Part shown: positions 26,438 to 43,046 of the stretch, one piece after another | Numbering within the stretch: the stretch's first letter is position 1 | Layout: every line of letters begins with the position of its first letter | Source: DASSUW01 sp963811895 | GTDB lineage: Bacteria > Actinomycetota > Thermoleophilia > Solirubrobacterales > Solirubrobacteraceae | Length of the DNA stretch: 64,000 bases | NCBI GenBank assembly: GCA_963811895.1 | Contig: CAWETE010000004.1 | Span: 806,001-870,000, forward strand | Direction: 5' to 3' | The notes under the pieces: generated by a model | What the model was told of the DNA's origin: nothing | The model's database searches: none | What the model saw: the letters and a program-made list of their open reading frames with translations, nothing else | Program-made: the position numbers and the translations under genes

Positions 26438-26915
26438 ATGCGCCCTAAAGAAGTCCCCGTACTGCTCGTCGACGTGGACGGCGTGATCTCCCTGTTCGGG
26501 TTCGATCACACCGACCCTCCCCTCGTGTCCCCGGTTATGGTCGATGGCACTCCACATTGGCTCTCAGAAGGCGCGGGACCGCGCCTGGAGCGCCTGTCGC
26601 GCACGTTCGAGTGCGTCTGGTGCACGGGCTGGGAGGAGCGCGCCGAGGAGCACCTCCCGCGCCTCCTCGGCCTGCCCGGCGGATGGCCTCACCTGACCCT
26701 CGGCGAGGGCTGGAAGCTCGAGGCGATCGACACGAGTCTTGGCGCGCAAAGACCACTGGCGTGGATCGATGACGTCCATGACGCACGCGAGGCGCGCGTG
26801 GGCGGCCGCGCGCGAGGGTCCGACGCTGCTGGTCACGTGCGATCCCGCCGTGGGTCTCACCGACGAGCACGTGACGCGGCTGGAGGCCTGGGCGAACGGC
26901 AACCCCGGCATTTAG
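26438..26915 (+). CDS. HAD-like hydrolase domain protein (one frameshift)
   Basis: Starts MRPKEVPVLLVDVDGVISLF, where DVDGV is the DxDG nucleophile motif of HAD enzymes. WCTGWEERA provides the motif II Thr, and LAWIDDVHDA the motif III/IV acidic pair. One extra base near 26795 breaks the frame; the continued frame gives AWAAAREGPTLLVTCDP and then GLTDEHVTRLEAWANGNPGI before TAG at 26915. The restored length is about 158 residues. Similar small HAD-like proteins are common in actinobacteria; the substrate is unknown. Confidence 0.7.
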
Positions 26916-26946
26916 GGAGCGGGATCGGCCGGCGCGCGAGACGGAT

Positions 26947-26981
26947 GGCGCTTTGACCGGCATATGTCCGTCAAAGGCGCC
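26947..26981. terminator. Inverted repeat between convergent HAD-like gene and rpoC
   Basis: GGCGCTTTGAC and GTCAAAGGCGCC flank a 12-nt AT-richer loop; a single base prevents perfect pairing. Positioned 32 nt after the HAD-like stop, it is a plausible plus-strand terminator without a T-run. Confidence 0.4.
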
Positions 26982-27031
26982 AGGGAGCCGAGCGACGGCC
27001 CGAACCCGCCTCCCTCGATGCCAGAAGTTCG

Positions 27032-27061
27032 CCGGCCCCGCCGCCGACGCGGCGGGGCCGG
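27032..27061 (-). terminator. Perfect 12-bp hairpin after rpoC
   Basis: CCGGCCCCGCCG and its exact complement with a 6-nt loop, 13 nt past the rpoC stop. The T-run is absent, as is common in GC-rich actinobacteria. It probably ends the rpoBC transcript. Confidence 0.6.
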
Positions 27062-27073
27062 ACCGAACCTCAG

Positions 27074-31153
<4,080 letters not shown>

Positions 31154-31162
31154 TGTTCTTCC

Positions 31163-34776
<3,614 letters not shown>

Positions 34777-34860
34777 GACGGCGACTCCTCAGGGTGGAAC
34801 GGAGGACGGAGAGAGCGGCGCGCGCACGTCTACCGACGGCCCACGCGCGCGCGACGTTCC

Positions 34861-34869
34861 AAGATAGCA
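34861..34869 (-). promoter_or_regulatory. Candidate extended -10 promoter of rpoBC (TGCTATCTT)
   Basis: TGC followed by TATCTT on the minus strand, 85 nt upstream of the rpoB ATG and in a local AT-richer patch. A -35 is not evident. It fits the separation of rpoB from rplJL, which demands an independent promoter. Confidence 0.45.
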
Positions 34870-34876
34870 CAGGGGG

Positions 34877-35284
34877 TACCGGACCCCTGTGAGGGGCGCT
34901 CGGCGCTCACGGACCCCGTCCGGCCCGGCGTCCCGTATGTGGCGGGAAGGGCGCTTTGGACGGCTGCGACTATCGGCCGAGTGCGGAGAGTGTAGTGGTC
35001 TCGCGCCGCGGATCAAGTGCAGGGCGCTCGCCGGCGTCGTGCCGGCGAGCGTCCCGATCCAGCCCCGTTCCCCCCGGGGTCAAGCCTGCGGCCGGGCGGT
35101 CATCCTTGACCGAAGCACACCTGTCCCGTCGTCCTTGCCACGGCGCAGGCCCTGACTCATCGCAAGGTAGGGCCGATCCCCCGTTCGCCAAGTCGGACAA
35201 GTGTCCATTTCTTGGTCTATTGATCCTGACCGGTCCCGGGGGCGCGATTACCACTTCCGGGGGATGGTCAGGAGGTCCTGACCG
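34877..35284. other. Long non-coding stretch upstream of rpoB, with short palindromes
   Basis: No credible gene was found in this 400-bp stretch; open frames here have no recognisable content. It contains GGACA-AG-TGTCC near 35199-35210, and TCCTGACC three times: at 35224-35231, at 35276-35283, and inverted at 35266-35273, where it forms GGTCAGGA-GG-TCCTGACC. These are candidate regulator sites for the rightward glyoxalase/LuxR unit. The left part probably holds the rpoB upstream region. Confidence 0.35.
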
Positions 35285-35459
35285 CTGTACATTGGTCGTC
35301 CGAAGGGGAGTTGACGCAACCAACGCCGGAGTCGCGGTCCGTACGCCCGAATCGTCTCCTCGGCTGAAGCGCCGGTGCACCACCGGCAATCCGTGTCGGT
35401 TTGCGGGTCAACGGAGGGAACTGAAAGGGGGGCGGCCGCGCGGCCGCCCCTCTCTCGTT
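35285..35459 (+). ncRNA. Candidate structured leader RNA ending in a terminator
   Basis: About 175 nt of non-coding sequence leads rightward into a strong hairpin at 35428-35449 (GGGGCGGCCGC with its complement and no spare loop), followed by CTCTCTCGTTT. The next gene starts only 15 nt after the T-rich tail. Several shorter pairings are visible upstream, such as GCCGGTG-CA-CCACCGGC at about 35371-35388. A terminator just before a start codon is the classical layout of a riboswitch or attenuated leader. It does not match a riboswitch class I recognise. Confidence 0.35.
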
Positions 35460-35474
35460 TGCAAAGCTCCGCCG

Positions 35475-35864
35475 GTGCTCGACCACCTGCGGCTCTCCGT
35501 GACGGACGTCGGCGCGGCGCGGCGGCTCTATGACCCCGTCCTGCGCTCGCTGGGCTTCGAGCCGACCACGCGCGACGACGACGGCGCCGCGTGGGGCAAG
35601 CCCGACGACCGCGGGCGCATGCAGTGGCTGATCCTCACGCCGGCCGAGCGCGAGGGCGCGCACGACCTGCTGGCGCCCGGCCTCCACCACGTCGCCTTCA
35701 TGGCCGACGGCCGGGCCGCGGTCGACCGAGTCCACGAGATCGCCGTCGCGGAGGGCGCCGAGATCCTCGACTCACCGGCCGAGTACGACTACGAGCCGGG
35801 CTACTACGCCGTGTTCTTCCGCGATCCCGACTGCTTCAAGCTCGAGGTGGTCCACATCCCGTGA
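35475..35864 (+). CDS. Glyoxalase/VOC-family protein
   Basis: A 129-residue single VOC domain starting at GTG 35475 (MLDHLRLSVTDVGAARRLYD), with the second beta-alpha half GLHHVAFMADGRAAVDRVHE and the end VFFRDPDCFKLEVVHIP. Candidate metal ligands are the His in LDHL, the His in LHHVAF and the Glu in KLEVVH. Substrates of such small members range from toxins to metabolites. It overlaps the regulator by 4 nt (GTGA) and is preceded by a terminator-like leader. Confidence 0.75.
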   Translation: MLDHLRLSVTDVGAARRLYDPVLRSLGFEPTTRDDDGAAWGKPDDRGRMQWLILTPAEREGAHDLLAPGLHHVAFMADGRAAVDRVHEIAVAEGAEILDSPAEYDYEPGYYAVFFRDPDCFKLEVVHIP

Positions 35865-38525
35865 CCCTGGTGGGCCGTGAGCCGGAGCTCGCTCGGCTCC
35901 GAGCGTTCCTCGCCGGGTCCTCGCGGACGCTCGTGCTCGCCGGCGGCCCCGGGATCGGCAAGACCGCGCTGTGGGAGGCGGGGATCGGCGAAGCCCGCGG
36001 GCTCGGGCTCCGCGTGGTGGCGGCGCGGCCGAGCGGGGCCGAGGCGCGCCACTCGTTCGCGGGGCTGATCGACCTCTTCGACGGCATCGACATGGCCGGC
36101 CTGCCTGGTCCGCAGCGGTCGGCGCTGGAGGCGGCGCTGCTGCGCGCCGCGCCCGGCGAGGCTCCCCGGCAGGCGATCGCGCTCGGCGTGCTCAACAAGC
36201 TGCGCTGGCTCGCCCCGCTGGTGGTGGCGATCGACGACCTCCAATGGCTCGACCCCGCCTCGTCCGAGGCGCTGGCGTTCGCCGCGCCGCGGCTCGCGGA
36301 CGACCGCGTCGCGTTCCTGCTCGCGCGGCGGCCCGGGCGGCGCCCGCCGCTCGAACGCGTGCTCGAAGGCCGGCCGCTCGAGCGCCTCGAGGTCGGGCCG
36401 CTCGGGCTCGACGACACGCGCCGCCTGCTGGCCGAGCGGCTGGGGCTCAGCGTTCCGCGGCCGCTCATGCGGCGGATCGCCGACACGACGCTCGGCAACC
36501 CGCTGTTCGCGCTCGAGATCGGCCGCGCGCTGGACGCGCGCGGAGCGGCCGGCGGGGAGATCCCGCTGCCGGACGCGGTCGAGGACCTGCTCGGCATCCG
36601 TGTCGCCGCCCTGCCGGACGCGCAGCGGCGCGCCCTGCTCGCGGTGGAGCTGGGCGGCGACCTGCGCCCGGACGAGCTCTCCGCGGTGGCCGACGCCGAG
36701 GACGCGCTCGACGCCGGCCTGCTGCGCGCCGAGGCCGGGCGCGTCCGCCCGACCCACCCCCTGCTCGGCGCGGCGGCGCGCAAGCACGCGCGCTCGCGCG
36801 AGCGCCGCGAGCTCCACCTCGCGCTCGCGGGCGCGGTGGCCGGCGACGAGCGGCGCGCCCGCCACCTCGCGCTGGCGGCGCGACAGCCGGACGCGGGCCT
36901 GGCGGACACGGTCGCCGCCGCCGCGGACGGCGCCGCCGCGCGCGGCGCCGCGGCGGAGGCGGTGGAGCTGGCCGAGCACGCGCTGCGGCTGACGCCCGCG
37001 GAGCGGCCCGAGCGCGTCGAGCGCCTGCTCGCGCTCGCGCACCAGCTCGAGACGGCGGGCGAGCGACGGCGCGTGACGGAGCTGCTCACGCCCGAGCTGG
37101 AAGGCCTGCCGCCCGGCGGCCCGCGCGTCCGCGCCTGGCTCCTGCTCGCCAACGGCAGCGCGGTCGCCACCTACCACGACCGCCGGGCGCACCTCGAGCG
37201 CGCGCTGGCCGAGGCCGGCGCGGACCCCGCGCTGCGCGCGCACGCGCTGGCCTCGATGGCGCTGAGCACGGCCGCGGAGGGCGTCGAGCAGATCGGCGAG
37301 GTAGAGGCGTGGTCGCAGGAGGCGCTGGCGGCCGGCGCCGGGCCGCGGGTCGAGCGGCTCGCCCTGCGCGCGCTCGGCTGGGGGCGCAGCCTGAGCGGCC
37401 GCCCGATCGACGACGTCTGCGAGCGCTTCGCGGCCGCCTCGCCGGGAGCCGTCCAGCTCGTCGACTCGCCCGAGCCGGTCGCCGCCCTGCGGCTCGTGTG
37501 GCGCGGGGACCTGGACCGGGCGCGCGCGACGCTGACGCGCTTCCTGGAGCTCGCCGACGCGCGCGACGAGTCCGTGTCGTACGCGTGGATGCGCCTGAAC
37601 CTGTGCGAGCTCGGGCTGCGCGCGGCGGACTGGGGGACGGTGTCGCGGCTGCTGGACGAGTGGGCCGAGTCCGCCGACGACGAGCTGCTGATCACGCCCA
37701 CCTACCAGCGCTGCCGCGCGCTGGTGGCCGCCGGGCGCGGGCTGGCGGAGGAGGCGCGGCGCTGGGCGACGCCGGCGCTCGAGGCGGCGGAGCCGCTCGG
37801 CTTCCGCTGGCAGGTGCTCGAGTCCCGCCGCGCTCTCGGCATCGCGGCGCTGCTCGCCCACGAGCCGAGCGTGGCGGCCGAGCACCTGCGCGCGGTCTGG
37901 CACCACACGCTGCGCGAGGGCGTCGACGAGCCGGGCGCGTTCCCGGTCGCGCCGGACCTGGTCGGCGCGCTCGCGGAGCTCGGCGAGCTCGCCGAGGCCG
38001 AGGCCGTGACCGAGCGCCTGCGCGACCTCGCCGAGCAGCAGGAGCATCCGTGGGGGCTCGCGGCCGCCGAGCGCTGCGCCGCCGTGCTGCGGCTCCCCGA
38101 CGAGGCGCCGGCGCTCGCGCGGGCGGCGGACGCCTTCGAGCAGCTCGGCCTGCGCGGCGACGCCGCCCATTCCCTGCTCGCGCTCGGCCGCGGGCTCCGG
38201 CGGCACAGGAAATGGGGCGGCGCCCGCGATGCGCTCGAGCGGGCGGCGGCCGCGTTCGACGCGCTCGGCTCGCCGGGCTGGGCGGACGAGGCGCGCTCGG
38301 AGCTCGCGCGCGTCGGCGCGCGGCGTCCGACGCCCAGCGGCGAGCTGACCCCGGCCGAGCGGCGGGTCGTCGAGCTGGCGGCCGACGGCAGCTCGAACAA
38401 GGAGATCGCGCAGGCGCTGTTCGTCACCGTGCGCACCGTCGAGGCGCACCTGAGCGCACGCGTACGCGAAGCTCGGCGTCCGCTCGCGCGCGCAGCTCGC
38501 GAGCCGCCTCGGGGCCATCCAATGA
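35861..38525 (+). CDS. Large ATP-binding LuxR-family regulator (LAL type), frameshift near the end
   Basis: About 887 residues starting at GTG 35861 (MTLVGREPELARLRAFLAGS). The AAA/NTPase module has Walker A GGPGIGKTALWE and Walker B LVVAIDDLQWLD. A long Ala/Leu/Glu-rich helical middle resembles TPR repeats. The C-terminal LuxR helix-turn-helix is LTPAERRVVELAADGSSNKE then IAQALFVTVRTVEAHLS. One extra base near 38454 shifts the frame; the alternative frame completes it as HAYAKLGVRSRAQLASRLGA then IQ and TGA at 38525. It is likely a signal-responsive activator; targets are unknown. Confidence 0.88.
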
Positions 38526-38577
38526 TCGGTGGTTTCCGCGATTGCGGAACGGGGGCGGCGCCCGTACCGTCGCCGCC

Positions 38578-38748
38578 GTGATCTACCTCGTCATCGGACT
38601 CGACCGCGACACGCTGACCCCCTGGCACGACAACGTCCGCGCGGGCGACGCCGCGACCGCCGAGCAGCTCGCCCGCTCGCGTGCGCGTGCAGTGGGCATC
38701 GACCTCGTCATCGCGGCCGCGATCGGGCCGGACGCGCCCGTCGGCTGA
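38578..38748 (+). CDS. Small protein, function unknown
   Basis: A 56-residue ORF from GTG 38578: MIYLVIGLDRDTLTPWHDNV, then an Ala/Arg-rich helix (AEQLARSRARAVGIDLVIAAA). The compact composition and position 52 nt after the LuxR gene suggest a real small gene. The 3' end overlaps the convergent gene at 38708 by 41 nt. The family was not recognised. Confidence 0.4.
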   Translation: MIYLVIGLDRDTLTPWHDNVRAGDAATAEQLARSRARAVGIDLVIAAAIGPDAPVG

Positions 38749-39202
38749 CCGGGAACTGCTCGAGGATCCAGCCGGCGTCGAGCTCGCGGCGCCGGTACGA
38801 GCGGCCGTTGACCAGCACGTAGTCGCGCGTGTGGATGTCCATCGGCAGGTCGCGCTCGACCGGATACCACTCGTTGTGGGTGCGGATCAGCTCGTTGAGC
38901 TCCTCGAACGACCACGCCTCGGCGATCGCCCGCCAGCGGCGGGCGAAGCGCGCGCGGTCGCGGCCACACTCGGCTCTCAGCGCCTCGTAGGCCTCGGCGA
39001 GACGGCGCTGCTCGCGCTTGGTGCCGTTCTCGATCTCGATCAGCCGCTCCATCCAGCGGGGGCGGATGCCCGCCCGCAGGTAGGCCTCGAGCGAGCGCTG
39101 CGACATGCGGGCACGCTCGGAGATCGGCCGACCCCCGCTGCGCGGGTCCTCGAGGCTGTCGGCGATGAAGCGCTCGGCGGCGTTGCGGCGGTCCTCGCTC
39201 AC
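38708..39202 (-). CDS. Conserved-looking protein of unknown function
   Basis: A 164-residue soluble protein, GTG start at 39202, 5 nt after the GT-C gene. It is rich in Arg and Glu (FIADSLEDPRSGGRPISERA, RWMERLIEIENGTKREQRRL). An ordered-looking C-terminal part reads WSFEELNELIRTHNEWYPVE and DIHTRDYVLVNGRSYRRREL, followed by WILEQFPV. No family was recognised. The WYPVE/DYVLVNG part could be a small beta domain. It may be co-transcribed with the two upstream genes. Confidence 0.55.
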   Translation of the reverse strand: MSEDRRNAAERFIADSLEDPRSGGRPISERARMSQRSLEAYLRAGIRPRWMERLIEIENGTKREQRRLAEAYEALRAECGRDRARFARRWRAIAEAWSFEELNELIRTHNEWYPVERDLPMDIHTRDYVLVNGRSYRRRELDAGWILEQFPVSRRARPARSRPR

Positions 39203-39207
39203 CTCCG

Positions 39208-40488
39208 TCAGCGTAGGACCTCGAAGATCTCGGCGCGCACCGTGCTGCGGAACTGCGCCGGGTCGGGCCGCGAGGTGGCGCCGAGCGGCCGCAGCTCGGC
39301 GCGCAGGACGGCTCGCCACTCACGGGTCCGCCGACGGACGGCACGAGCCCAGGGCGACCGCGGCCGGCGGTAGACGGGCATGACGAGCACGACGCGGCGA
39401 CCGGGCACGAGCTCCGGCAGCAGGACGCGTTCGGCGCGGGCGCGGCGGAGCCGCGTCAGGGCGTCGCGCCAGTCGGTCAGCGACGGGTCGGCGGGATGGC
39501 CGAGCGGGGTCAGGTACTCGACGCCGGCCGGCAGGTAGCGGTGGAGGACGGGCACCTGCTCGGGCTGGGTGACCACCACAAGATCGCCGGGCCGCACGCT
39601 CTGCGCGACGCTGACCGCGACGGCCCGCGCGTTGCTCTTGGCGGCCGCCGGGCCGACGAGCACCATGGCGGCGAGCAACGGGGCGACCGCCCACGCGGGC
39701 CGGCGCGCGAGGACGAGCAGCACGGGGCCGAAGAGCACGAACAGGTACCGGGGCGACCAAGCCGGCTCGAGCTGCGAGGCCAGCCAGGCGAGGGTCAGCC
39801 CCGCCGCGCCGGCGAGCACGAGCTCGTCGCGCGGACGCCAGGCCACGGCGGCGGCCGCGGGCACGAGGTAGAGGACCGAGGGCGGAACCGACCACGGCGC
39901 GCCCGTGTGGACGGCCTGGGAGACGAGGCTCGGCATCCACGGCACGTACAGCGCGGCGACGAGCGCGAGCGGGCCCAGGCCGCCGCGCCGCAGCGCGACC
40001 ACCGCGAAGCCGGCGAGCAGGAACACGCCCCAGGTGTGCGTGTAGAGCAGCAGCGTCAGGGCCACGACCAGGATCACCGGCCGCCGTCTGACGAACGCCG
40101 CCGTCGCCACCAGCGAGAGGACGGCGACGAGCGTGTACATGCGCGCCTCCTGCGCGTAGTACGCGAGGAACGGGCAGACCGCGACGATGGCTGCCGCCCA
40201 GCGCCCGCCCGACCACCATGCGGCGGGGACCGCGGCGGCCGCGAAGATGAGCGAGAGCGCGCGCGTGGCGGCCTCGCCGTCGCCCACCAGCGTCATCCAG
40301 CCGTGCAGCAGCAGGTAGTAGAGCGGCGGCGAGCCGTCCTGACGCAGCAGGCCGGGGATCTCGCCCGGGTCGTGCGAGGCGATCCCCACCGCGATCGCCT
40401 CGTCGATCCAGTACCCGGCGTCGAGCGCCCCGCTTCGCAGCGCCACGGACAGCGCGGTGAGGACGAGCAGCGCCACGGCGACCCGCAT
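39208..40488 (-). CDS. GT-C-fold polyprenyl-phosphate-dependent glycosyltransferase-like membrane protein
   Basis: A 426-residue polytopic protein with about ten hydrophobic helices. The first periplasmic loop carries the acidic motif GYWIDEAIAVGIA, where the Asp/Glu correspond to the catalytic acid of GT39/GT83-like GT-C enzymes; PPLYYLLLHGWM and YYAQEARMYTLVA are also family hallmarks. The C-terminal 120 residues are a soluble domain. Such proteins transfer sugars from lipid carriers onto wall glycans or proteins. Donor and acceptor are unknown. Confidence 0.75.
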   Translation of the reverse strand: MRVAVALLVLTALSVALRSGALDAGYWIDEAIAVGIASHDPGEIPGLLRQDGSPPLYYLLLHGWMTLVGDGEAATRALSLIFAAAAVPAAWWSGGRWAAAIVAVCPFLAYYAQEARMYTLVAVLSLVATAAFVRRRPVILVVALTLLLYTHTWGVFLLAGFAVVALRRGGLGPLALVAALYVPWMPSLVSQAVHTGAPWSVPPSVLYLVPAAAAVAWRPRDELVLAGAAGLTLAWLASQLEPAWSPRYLFVLFGPVLLVLARRPAWAVAPLLAAMVLVGPAAAKSNARAVAVSVAQSVRPGDLVVVTQPEQVPVLHRYLPAGVEYLTPLGHPADPSLTDWRDALTRLRRARAERVLLPELVPGRRVVLVMPVYRRPRSPWARAVRRRTREWRAVLRAELRPLGATSRPDPAQFRSTVRAEIFEVLR

Positions 40489-40530
40489 GCGGCCGAAGGT
40501 GCCACGCGCGGGCGCGCGCGATGCTCCGGG

Positions 40531-41811
40531 CTAACGTGCCTGAACAGGTTCTAACGGGATCGGAGACAGCACGTTCTCCGGATCCCACTGCGCGCGTACG
40601 GCCCGCAGGCGCTCCCAGACCTGCGGGCCGTAGCACGCGCGCAGCCGCGCCGGGTCGGCGGCGGGCATGAAGTTCGGGTAGGGCTCGCCGCGCGACCACG
40701 GCGCCAGCGCCTCGCGCAGGCTCCGCGCCCACTCGCCGACGGCGCCGTCCTGCTCGGGGTCGAACCACGCCGCGCCGGCCTGCCACATCCACGGCGCGTC
40801 GCGCTGCCCGAGCGGGCCGCTGTGTGCGCGCGCGAAGGCGCCGCCGAGCGGTTGCACGAGCAGGCTGCCCTCCGGCGCCGGCTTGTGGGCCTGGTGCTCG
40901 GCCAGGACGGCGACGGCCTCGGCCGGCAGGCCGGTGAGGAAGCCGCCCTCGCCGTGGATGCGGGCGGTGTAGGGCTCGCTCGACTCGAAGAAGCTCTGGA
41001 AGGCGGCGTACGGCATCGGCTGGACGCGGTCGACGCTCGGCCGCAGCGCGCGCAGCTCGTCGATCGGCGGCGCTCCCGCGCCGGTCCAGAAGACCACCAC
41101 CGCCACGAGCGGCATGCCGAGCAGCGCCTCCGGCACGAGGGCGAGGGCGCCGCCCAGGTCGTCGGGCGCCTCGGCCATCAGCTCCGCGTAGGCGGCCGCG
41201 ACCTCTTCCGCGCGCTCGACCTCCCAGCCGAGCAGGCCGGCGGTCACGTCGCCGATCGGATGGAGGTCGAACTCGAGCTCGGCGACGACGCCGAAGCCCG
41301 GGCCGCCGCCGCGCAGGGCCCACAGCAGCTCGCCCTCGGCCTGCACGTCCTCGCCGGCGGCGGTGACGACCGTCGCCCCGGCGAGCGAGTCGGCCGCCAG
41401 GCCGAGCTTGCGCTCGAGCCAGCCCGAGCCGGAGCCGAGCGTGAAGCCGGCCACGCCGACCGACGGGATCCGCGCGCCGGTGACGGCCAGGCCGTGCGCC
41501 TGCGTCGCGGCGTCCAGCTCGCGCCAGGTGGCGCCGCCCTGGACGAACGCGCGCCGCCCTTCGACGCGCACGCCGCGCATCGGCGAGAGGTCGATGACCA
41601 GCGCGCCGTCGTCGACGGCGAAGCGGTCGGCGCCGTGGCCGCCGCCGCGCACGCGGACGGCCAGGCCCGACTCGCGCGCGAGGTGGAGCGCGGCGCGCAC
41701 GTCGGCGGGGCTCCCGCAGCGCGCGATCACGGCCGGCCGGCGGTCGATCGCGTCGTTCTGCGTGCGGCGCGCCTCGTCGTAGGCAGCGTCGTCCGGGAGG
41801 AGCAGGTCCAT
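40531..41811 (-). CDS. FAD-linked oxidase, PCMH/BBE type
   Basis: A 426-residue flavoenzyme. The PCMH FAD domain shows VRVRGGGHGADRFAVDDGAL (the His expected to carry 8-alpha-linked FAD), then VQGGATWRELDAATQAHGLA and VGVAGFTLGSGSGWLERKLG. The C-terminal BBE motif is YPNFMPAADPARLRACYGPQ. The Cys that would make a second covalent FAD bond in GxCxxVG is replaced (GARIPSVGVAG), so mono-covalent flavin is expected. Substrates in this family are sugars or alkaloid-like alcohols. It follows the rplL terminator by about 45 nt. Confidence 0.85.
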   Translation of the reverse strand: MDLLLPDDAAYDEARRTQNDAIDRRPAVIARCGSPADVRAALHLARESGLAVRVRGGGHGADRFAVDDGALVIDLSPMRGVRVEGRRAFVQGGATWRELDAATQAHGLAVTGARIPSVGVAGFTLGSGSGWLERKLGLAADSLAGATVVTAAGEDVQAEGELLWALRGGGPGFGVVAELEFDLHPIGDVTAGLLGWEVERAEEVAAAYAELMAEAPDDLGGALALVPEALLGMPLVAVVVFWTGAGAPPIDELRALRPSVDRVQPMPYAAFQSFFESSEPYTARIHGEGGFLTGLPAEAVAVLAEHQAHKPAPEGSLLVQPLGGAFARAHSGPLGQRDAPWMWQAGAAWFDPEQDGAVGEWARSLREALAPWSRGEPYPNFMPAADPARLRACYGPQVWERLRAVRAQWDPENVLSPIPLEPVQAR

Positions 41812-41854
41812 ATCGGGGCTAGACCGGAGCGGGCCCAGGATTATTCCCGAACGA

Positions 41855-41882
41855 CGAAGGGCGGCCTCGCGGCCGCCCTTCG
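41855..41882 (-). terminator. Terminator hairpin after rplL
   Basis: CGAAGGGCGGCC and its exact complement with a TCGC loop (12-bp perfect stem), 26 nt past the rplL stop. It has no long T-run. It separates the rplK-rplL operon from the flavoenzyme gene. Confidence 0.7.
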
Positions 41883-41907
41883 GAACGTCTGGTTGTCGGC
41901 GCGGAGG

Positions 41908-42294
41908 CTACTTCACCTCGACCGAGGCGCCGGCCTCCTCGAGGTCGGCCTTGAGCTTGTCGGCCTCCTCGCGCTCGAGGCCCTCCTTGACGGGGCCGGG
42001 GGCCTCGTCGACGAGCGCCTTGGCCTCCTTCAGACCGAGGCCGGTCGCCGCGCGGACGACCTTGATGACCTGGATCTTCTTGTCGCCGGCGCCGGTGAGG
42101 ATGACGTCGAACGCGGTCTGCTCCTCTTCGGCGGCGCCGTCGTCGCCCCCGCCGCCACCGCCGGCCGGGGCCGCAGCGGCGACCGCCGTGGCGGAGACGC
42201 CGAACTCCTCCTCGAGCGCCTTGATGCGCTCGGAGAGCTCGAGCACGGAGATCGACTTGAGCTCGTCGATCCACTCCTGGGTGCTGGTGGCCAT
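41908..42294 (-). CDS. rplL: Ribosomal protein L7/L12
   Basis: The 128-residue stalk protein that recruits translation factors. It has an N-terminal dimerisation helix pair (QEWIDELKSISVLELSERIK), an Ala/Gly hinge with GGGGGG, and the conserved C-terminal domain (FDVILTGAGDKKIQVIKVVR then TGLGLKEAKALVDEAP). It lies 6 nt after rplJ. Confidence 0.97.
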   Translation of the reverse strand: MATSTQEWIDELKSISVLELSERIKALEEEFGVSATAVAAAAPAGGGGGGDDGAAEEEQTAFDVILTGAGDKKIQVIKVVRAATGLGLKEAKALVDEAPGPVKEGLEREEADKLKADLEEAGASVEVK

Positions 42295-42300
42295 GGGTTC

Positions 42301-42977
42301 TTAGTCCTCCTGGGTCTCAGTGTCGGGGGAGTCTCTTCGGCCGCAGGCGCCTCGGCCTCCGGCTCGGGTGCCGCCTCGGCGGCGGGCTCTTCGGCTGCCG
42401 GCTCCTCGGCCGGCGCAGCCTCGGGCTCGGCCGCGGGCGCGGGCGCGCTACCGCCCACGAGCCCCTGGTCGGCGATCAGCTGCAGCTGACGGCCAAGGCC
42501 GGCGATCAGGCCGTTGAGGCTCGTCACCAGGCCGGTGAGCGGCGAGGCGACCATGCCCACGAGGCGCCCGTAGAGCACCTCGCGCGACGGCAGCTTGGCG
42601 ATGGCTTCGATCTCCGGGGCGCCGAGCGGCGCGCCGTTCATCCAGCCGCCCTTGAACTCGAGCAGCGTGCCGCCGCTGGCGCGGCGGAAGTCCGACAGCG
42701 CCTTGGCGGCCGCCGCGGCGTCGCCGCGCACGAACGTCATCGCGGTCGGGCCCTCGAGCAGCTCCTTGAGCGCCTCGGCGCCCGCCTTGTCGGCGGCGCG
42801 CTCGGTCAGGGTGTTCTTGACGACCCGGAAGCTCGCGTCGGCGTCGCGCAGCTTGGTGCGCAGCTCGGCCGCCTGCGGCACGGAGATGCCGCGGTAGTCG
42901 ACCGCGAACACGGCGTCCGCTTCGGAGATCTGTGCGGCCACCTCATCGATGACCGCGGCTTTCTGTTCTCGGTTCAA
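42301..42977 (-). CDS. rplJ: Ribosomal protein L10 with acidic tail (frameshift at a C5 run)
   Basis: The stalk-base protein. TTG start at 42977, supported by AGGAGG 6 nt upstream, giving MNREQKAAVIDEVAAQI. The core (VDYRGISVPQAAELRTKLRD, FRVVKNTLTERA) is normal. After LIADQGLVGG comes a Glu/Ala/Pro tail of about 50 residues. The frame fails at a run of five G (plus strand) at 42325-42329; removing one base yields EETPDTETQED and TAA at 42301-42303, directly before rplL. Confidence 0.93.
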
Positions 42978-43046
42978 GCGGTTCCTCCTATCCCGGACTT
43001 ACGGATCGCCGGGGGTCTTTGGAGAAACGAAAGCTGAGAGCGGCCC

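Noticed and set aside
34877..35474. Known riboswitch, 6S RNA, SRP RNA, RNase P or tmRNA in the gap
   Set aside because: Diagnostic sequences of these RNAs were looked for by eye and not found; only an unclassified structured-leader call is kept.
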